A stretch of 7,671 nucleotides of DNA from contig DAOVDN010000047.1 of the NCBI GenBank assembly GCA_030669465.1, forward strand, positions 1-7,671. The letters run 5' to 3'. This document shows, piece after piece, positions 4,767-7,671 of the stretch (positions are counted from its first letter, which is position 1; each line of letters opens with the position of its first letter). The DNA comes from Desulfobacterales bacterium (GTDB taxonomy: Bacteria > Desulfobacterota > Desulfobacteria > Desulfobacterales > ETH-SRB1). Made by a program: the position numbers and the translations under genes. The notes under the pieces are model-generated. The model was not told where the DNA came from, ran no database searches, and saw nothing but the letters and a program-made list of their open reading frames with translations.

Positions 4767-6515
4767 ATGAAAGAACGTAATGAAAAAATAAAAATACCGG
4801 ACCCTAAAGAGATTGAAAAAGAAATAGGTGAATTTCTGGCCAAGAAGTTTGGAGGGAGCGTCAAAATTGTATCTCCAATAGCTCTGCCCCAGGAACTCGC
4901 CCAGGAAAAAGCAAAAAAAGCTTCAAAAAGAGAGAAAAAGATCAATTTTGATTTAAAACCCGAAGATCTTGTCTCCTATCTTGACGAGTATATCGTAAAG
5001 CAGACTGATGCGAAGGCAGTTCTGTCTACAAAAATTTGTACGCACTTCAACAGGATCAAACAGACTGCGGCTTCATCTGATAACGGCAATGAGTTGGTAG
5101 GCAGCATCAAAAACAATATTCTTATGATCGGTCCAACAGGTGTCGGCAAGACATATATGATCAAACTGATTGCAAAAAAAATAGGTGTTCCTTTTGTCAA
5201 GGGCGATGCCACCAAATTCAGCGAAACAGGTTATGTTGGAGGAGATATAGAAGATCTGGTCCGGGACCTTGTCAGTGAGGCTGACGACAATATTAAACTT
5301 GCTCAATATGGTATCATATATATAGATGAGATCGACAAAATTGCGGGAAGCCGCAATCTGATAGGCGCCGATGTATCACGAACAGGAGTCCAGCGCGCTC
5401 TCCTCAAACCAATGGAAGAGACCGATGTTGATCTAAAAGTTCCGCATGATCCGATTTCAATGATTCAGGAAATCGAAAGGTTTCGCAAAACAGGAAAGCG
5501 AGATAAACGCACCATCAACACAAAAAATATCCTGTTTATTATGAGCGGAGCCTTTAGCGATCTGCCGGAAATCATTAAAAAGCGCATTAAAGATCAAGGT
5601 ATCGGCTTTGGAGCAAACATAACAAGTTCCAGAGAACAAATCGACATTCATAAACATGTAACATCCGAAGATCTGATAGAATTTGGATTTGAATCGGAAT
5701 TTGTAGGCCGCTTGCCAATAAAAGCTGTTTTTGAAAAATTGACTGAAGATGATCTTTTTAACATCCTGAAAAATCCAAATAACCCGATAATTCTTGGAAA
5801 AAAACTCGATTTTGCAGCATATGGTATCAATATAAAGTTTGAAGACAGAGTGCTTCGTGTTTTAGCAATAGATGCTTTTAAAGAAAATACAGGAGCAAGG
5901 GGTCTGGTCAGTGCCACTGAAAGAGCGCTCCTTCTCTTTGAAAAGAAACTGCCATCAAGCGATATTAAAAAATTTCCGGCGACAGTCTCGGCCATCGAAA
6001 ACCCTGAAAGATCATTTGAAATAATTACAACCCCATCAAACGACAAAAAATTAAATGAAGCCTTTGAAAAGCTGTCGTGCAAAGAAAAAGAATTTATTAA
6101 AGAGTATGTAAAATCAAATAAGAAAAAGTTAAGTGAAAAATACAAGTTAAGTCTTACTCCATTACGTATTGACCTTGTTGCCTCTTTTTACTGCAATCAT
6201 ATAATGGATATCGAAAATGTGATAAAAAAGATCAAATCCTGTTATGATAAAATCAAAAAGATAGAGCTATACTTTTTCAAAAATCATGATATCAATATTA
6301 TTATGGAAGATGATGCCAGTGATTTCATTGTTGAAAAGTTTGTAAGTTCTGATATTAAGCTTGAAAGTTTTTACAAACAATTGACAACGGATTTTGAAGA
6401 TGGTCTTAGATTGATCCAGGAAAAAACAGGCAAAAACCGTTTCTTTATTACAAGGCAGGCGCTGCTGGAACCAGAGTTTTTTATAAGCAGCCTCATTGGG
6501 AAATTGAGGGATTGA
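4767..6515 (+). CDS. ClpX-like AAA+ unfoldase, no zinc domain, extended C-terminus
   Basis: The protein has 582 residues; Escherichia coli ClpX has 424. The ATPase core (about 62-412) follows ClpX order: LDEYIVKQTDAK near 72-83, Walker A GPTGVGKT (122-129), pore loop GYVG (155-158), Walker B IIYIDEID (183-190), sensor-1 region ILFIMSGAF, ClpP-docking IGF (279-281), arginine finger EFVGRLP (R315) and sensor II GARGL (R378). All ATPase residues look intact, so it should be an active unfoldase, probably able to dock ClpP. Differences: residues 1-61 are a charged stretch without the four-Cys zinc domain; the RKH pore loop is replaced by a longer segment (about 221-252, ending GKRDKR) with no RKH; and residues 412-582 are an extra Lys/Glu-rich domain not found in ClpX. 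The ATG has no Shine-Dalgarno. The last codons and stop lie in a repeat palindrome. It lies 55 bp upstream of ahbC on the same strand. Confidence 0.85.
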   Translation: MKERNEKIKIPDPKEIEKEIGEFLAKKFGGSVKIVSPIALPQELAQEKAKKASKREKKINFDLKPEDLVSYLDEYIVKQTDAKAVLSTKICTHFNRIKQTAASSDNGNELVGSIKNNILMIGPTGVGKTYMIKLIAKKIGVPFVKGDATKFSETGYVGGDIEDLVRDLVSEADDNIKLAQYGIIYIDEIDKIAGSRNLIGADVSRTGVQRALLKPMEETDVDLKVPHDPISMIQEIERFRKTGKRDKRTINTKNILFIMSGAFSDLPEIIKKRIKDQGIGFGANITSSREQIDIHKHVTSEDLIEFGFESEFVGRLPIKAVFEKLTEDDLFNILKNPNNPIILGKKLDFAAYGINIKFEDRVLRVLAIDAFKENTGARGLVSATERALLLFEKKLPSSDIKKFPATVSAIENPERSFEIITTPSNDKKLNEAFEKLSCKEKEFIKEYVKSNKKKLSEKYKLSLTPLRIDLVASFYCNHIMDIENVIKKIKSCYDKIKKIELYFFKNHDINIIMEDDASDFIVEKFVSSDIKLESFYKQLTTDFEDGLRLIQEKTGKNRFFITRQALLEPEFFISSLIGKLRD

Positions 6516-6550
6516 GGAATTCCTCAATTCCCCAATTCCCAAATTCCTAT
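6495..6550. repeat. Seven octamers forming a palindrome over the ClpX-like stop codon
   Basis: Seven consecutive 8-nt units each begin ATT, in exact phase from 6495 to 6550: the first three are of the type ATTGAGGG and the last four of the type ATTCCCCA. The switch from G-rich to C-rich units makes an inverted repeat (arms 6496-6519 and 6520-6542, a few mismatches and one indel) centred on GAATTC. The ClpX-like stop TGA (6513-6515) and its last six or so codons (IGKLRD) lie in the first three units. The hairpin could influence read-through into ahbC, but no T-tract follows. Confidence 0.8.
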
Positions 6551-6570
6551 TACGAAAGGTTTAATTATAA

Positions 6571-7671
6571 ATGATCGGAATATCAAAACTTTACTGCGGA
6601 ACGGTCGAGCCCTCGGATGCTCTTCGTTACAGACGAAAGTCATCAGAATTACCTTCTCATCTGCTTCAGTTTTCAATCGATAAGCGGCCGGTTGTTGTAT
6701 GGAATATTACAAGACAATGCAACTTAAAGTGCGTGCATTGTTATGCGCATGCTAGAAATATATCTTTTGAAAATGAACTTTCCACCAAAGAAGGCAAGAA
6801 TCTGATAGACGATCTTGCACAATTTGGTGTGCCTGTGCTCTTGTTTTCCGGCGGAGAACCCACAATACGGCAGGATCTACCTGAGCTTGCGGCCTATGCC
6901 GTAAAAAAAGGTATGCGAGCCGTAATATCTACAAACGGTACCCTGATTTCAGAAGAAATGGCCCGCACGCTTAAGGAGATAGGCCTTTCGTATGTCGGCA
7001 TAAGCCTCGACGGGATGGAAGAGATTCATGACCGTTTCAGAGGTGTTAAAGGAGCTTTCAAGTCAGCCATACAAGGAATCAAAAACTCCAAGAAAGCAGG
7101 AATAAAGGTCGGGCTTCGCTTTACAATCAACAAAATCAACGCATCTGAAATTACGAATATATTCAACCTGCTTGAAGATATGGACATTCCAAGGGTATGT
7201 TTTTACCACCTTGTCTATGCAGGACGCGGGTCAAAGCTTGTAAAAGAAGATTTATCTCATAAAGAAACCAGGGAAGCTGTTGATCTGATAATGGATCTTA
7301 CAAAGAAGTTGCACGAAAAGGGCAAACCAAAAGAGGTATTAACTGTTGATAATCACGCAGATGGGCCGTACGTTTATTTAAGGCTGCTCAAAGAAAATCC
7401 CGAGCGAGCCGGGGAAGTTCTTGAACTTCTCAAAATGAATGAAGGAAACAATTCCGGCAGGGGTATCGGGTGCATAAGCTGGGATGGTGAAGTCTATGCT
7501 GATCAATTCTGGCGTCATTACAGTTTTGGAAATATACGGAACCGGCCATTTTCTGAAATCTGGACAGACACATCAGAACCGCTTATGAAAAAACTTAAAG
7601 AAAAGAAAAAGTACGTAAAGGGAAGATGCGCAACCTGCCGCTGGCTGGACATCTGCGCCGGAAATTTCAGG
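6571..7671 (+). CDS. ahbC: 12,18-didecarboxysiroheme deacetylase (radical SAM), 3' end outside the window
   Basis: An open frame of 367 codons runs to the right edge without a stop. The N-terminus MIGISKLYCGTVEPSDALRY is the hallmark opening of AhbC. The radical SAM cluster motif is CNLKCVHC (Cys50, 54, 57), followed by SGGEP (93-97) and the S-adenosylmethionine-binding strand region STNGTL. Near the end a SPASM-type region carries C301 (IGCISWDGEVYADQFWRH) and CATCRWLDIC (353-362) for an auxiliary iron-sulfur cluster. AhbC removes the two acetate side chains of 12,18-didecarboxysiroheme to give iron-coproporphyrin III, the step before AhbD makes heme, under anaerobic conditions. The family is roughly 390-400 residues, so only about 25-30 are missing. 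AAAGG lies 10-11 nt before the ATG. It follows the ClpX-like gene by 55 bp, across the octamer palindrome, and is probably co-transcribed. The other ahb genes are not in view. Confidence 0.93.
   Translation, partial: MIGISKLYCGTVEPSDALRYRRKSSELPSHLLQFSIDKRPVVVWNITRQCNLKCVHCYAHARNISFENELSTKEGKNLIDDLAQFGVPVLLFSGGEPTIRQDLPELAAYAVKKGMRAVISTNGTLISEEMARTLKEIGLSYVGISLDGMEEIHDRFRGVKGAFKSAIQGIKNSKKAGIKVGLRFTINKINASEITNIFNLLEDMDIPRVCFYHLVYAGRGSKLVKEDLSHKETREAVDLIMDLTKKLHEKGKPKEVLTVDNHADGPYVYLRLLKENPERAGEVLELLKMNEGNNSGRGIGCISWDGEVYADQFWRHYSFGNIRNRPFSEIWTDTSEPLMKKLKEKKKYVKGRCATCRWLDICAGNFR

Noticed and set aside
5648..6145. Antisense frame of 165 codons inside the ClpX-like gene
   Set aside because: It overlaps conserved AAA+ motifs on the other strand and has a composition expected from the reverse of an A-rich gene.

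Overview
The window (about 42% GC by eye) looks like chromosomal DNA of an anaerobic Desulfobacterota (deltaproteobacterial) sulfate-reducer-type organism. The strongest pointer is ahbC at the right edge, a radical SAM enzyme of the siroheme-dependent alternative heme pathway used by sulfate reducers and many archaea. Paired outer-membrane-type lipoproteins fit a diderm cell. The lineage call is inference from gene content, not from a search.

Left half, minus strand, read right to left: a TPR lipoprotein (1097-2800) overlaps by ATGA a LolB-like lipoprotein (282-1100). A tandem-repeat array (117-299) follows, then the 5' end of a probable ATP-grasp (RimK-like) protein that runs off the left edge (1-129). 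The TPR/LolB pair matches a gene order known in other proteobacteria and suggests a role in the outer envelope.

Right half, plus strand: a divergent intergenic region (2801-3014) holds a palindromic repeat and a textbook intrinsic terminator placed just before folC. Then come folC (3015-4313), tRNA-Arg(CCG) (4337-4412), a 256-bp repeat element with a 14-nt perfect terminal inverted repeat (4427-4682), a variant ClpX-like AAA+ unfoldase (4767-6515) and ahbC (6571 to the right edge). The ClpX-like protein has no N-terminal zinc-binding domain. It keeps the IGF ClpP-docking motif and the GYVG pore loop, and carries a C-terminal extension of about 170 residues. It lies 55 bp upstream of ahbC on the same strand, so a link between a dedicated unfoldase and heme synthesis is a reasonable hypothesis.

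The most unusual feature across scales is a family of short tandem repeats with a strict 7- or 8-nt period. They occur at 117-299, 1070-1097, 4427-4682 and 6495-6550, and three of these four sites extend into coding sequence. They supply the first codons of the ATP-grasp gene, the n-region of the LolB-like signal peptide, the last codons and stop of the LolB-like gene, and the last codons and stop of the ClpX-like gene.
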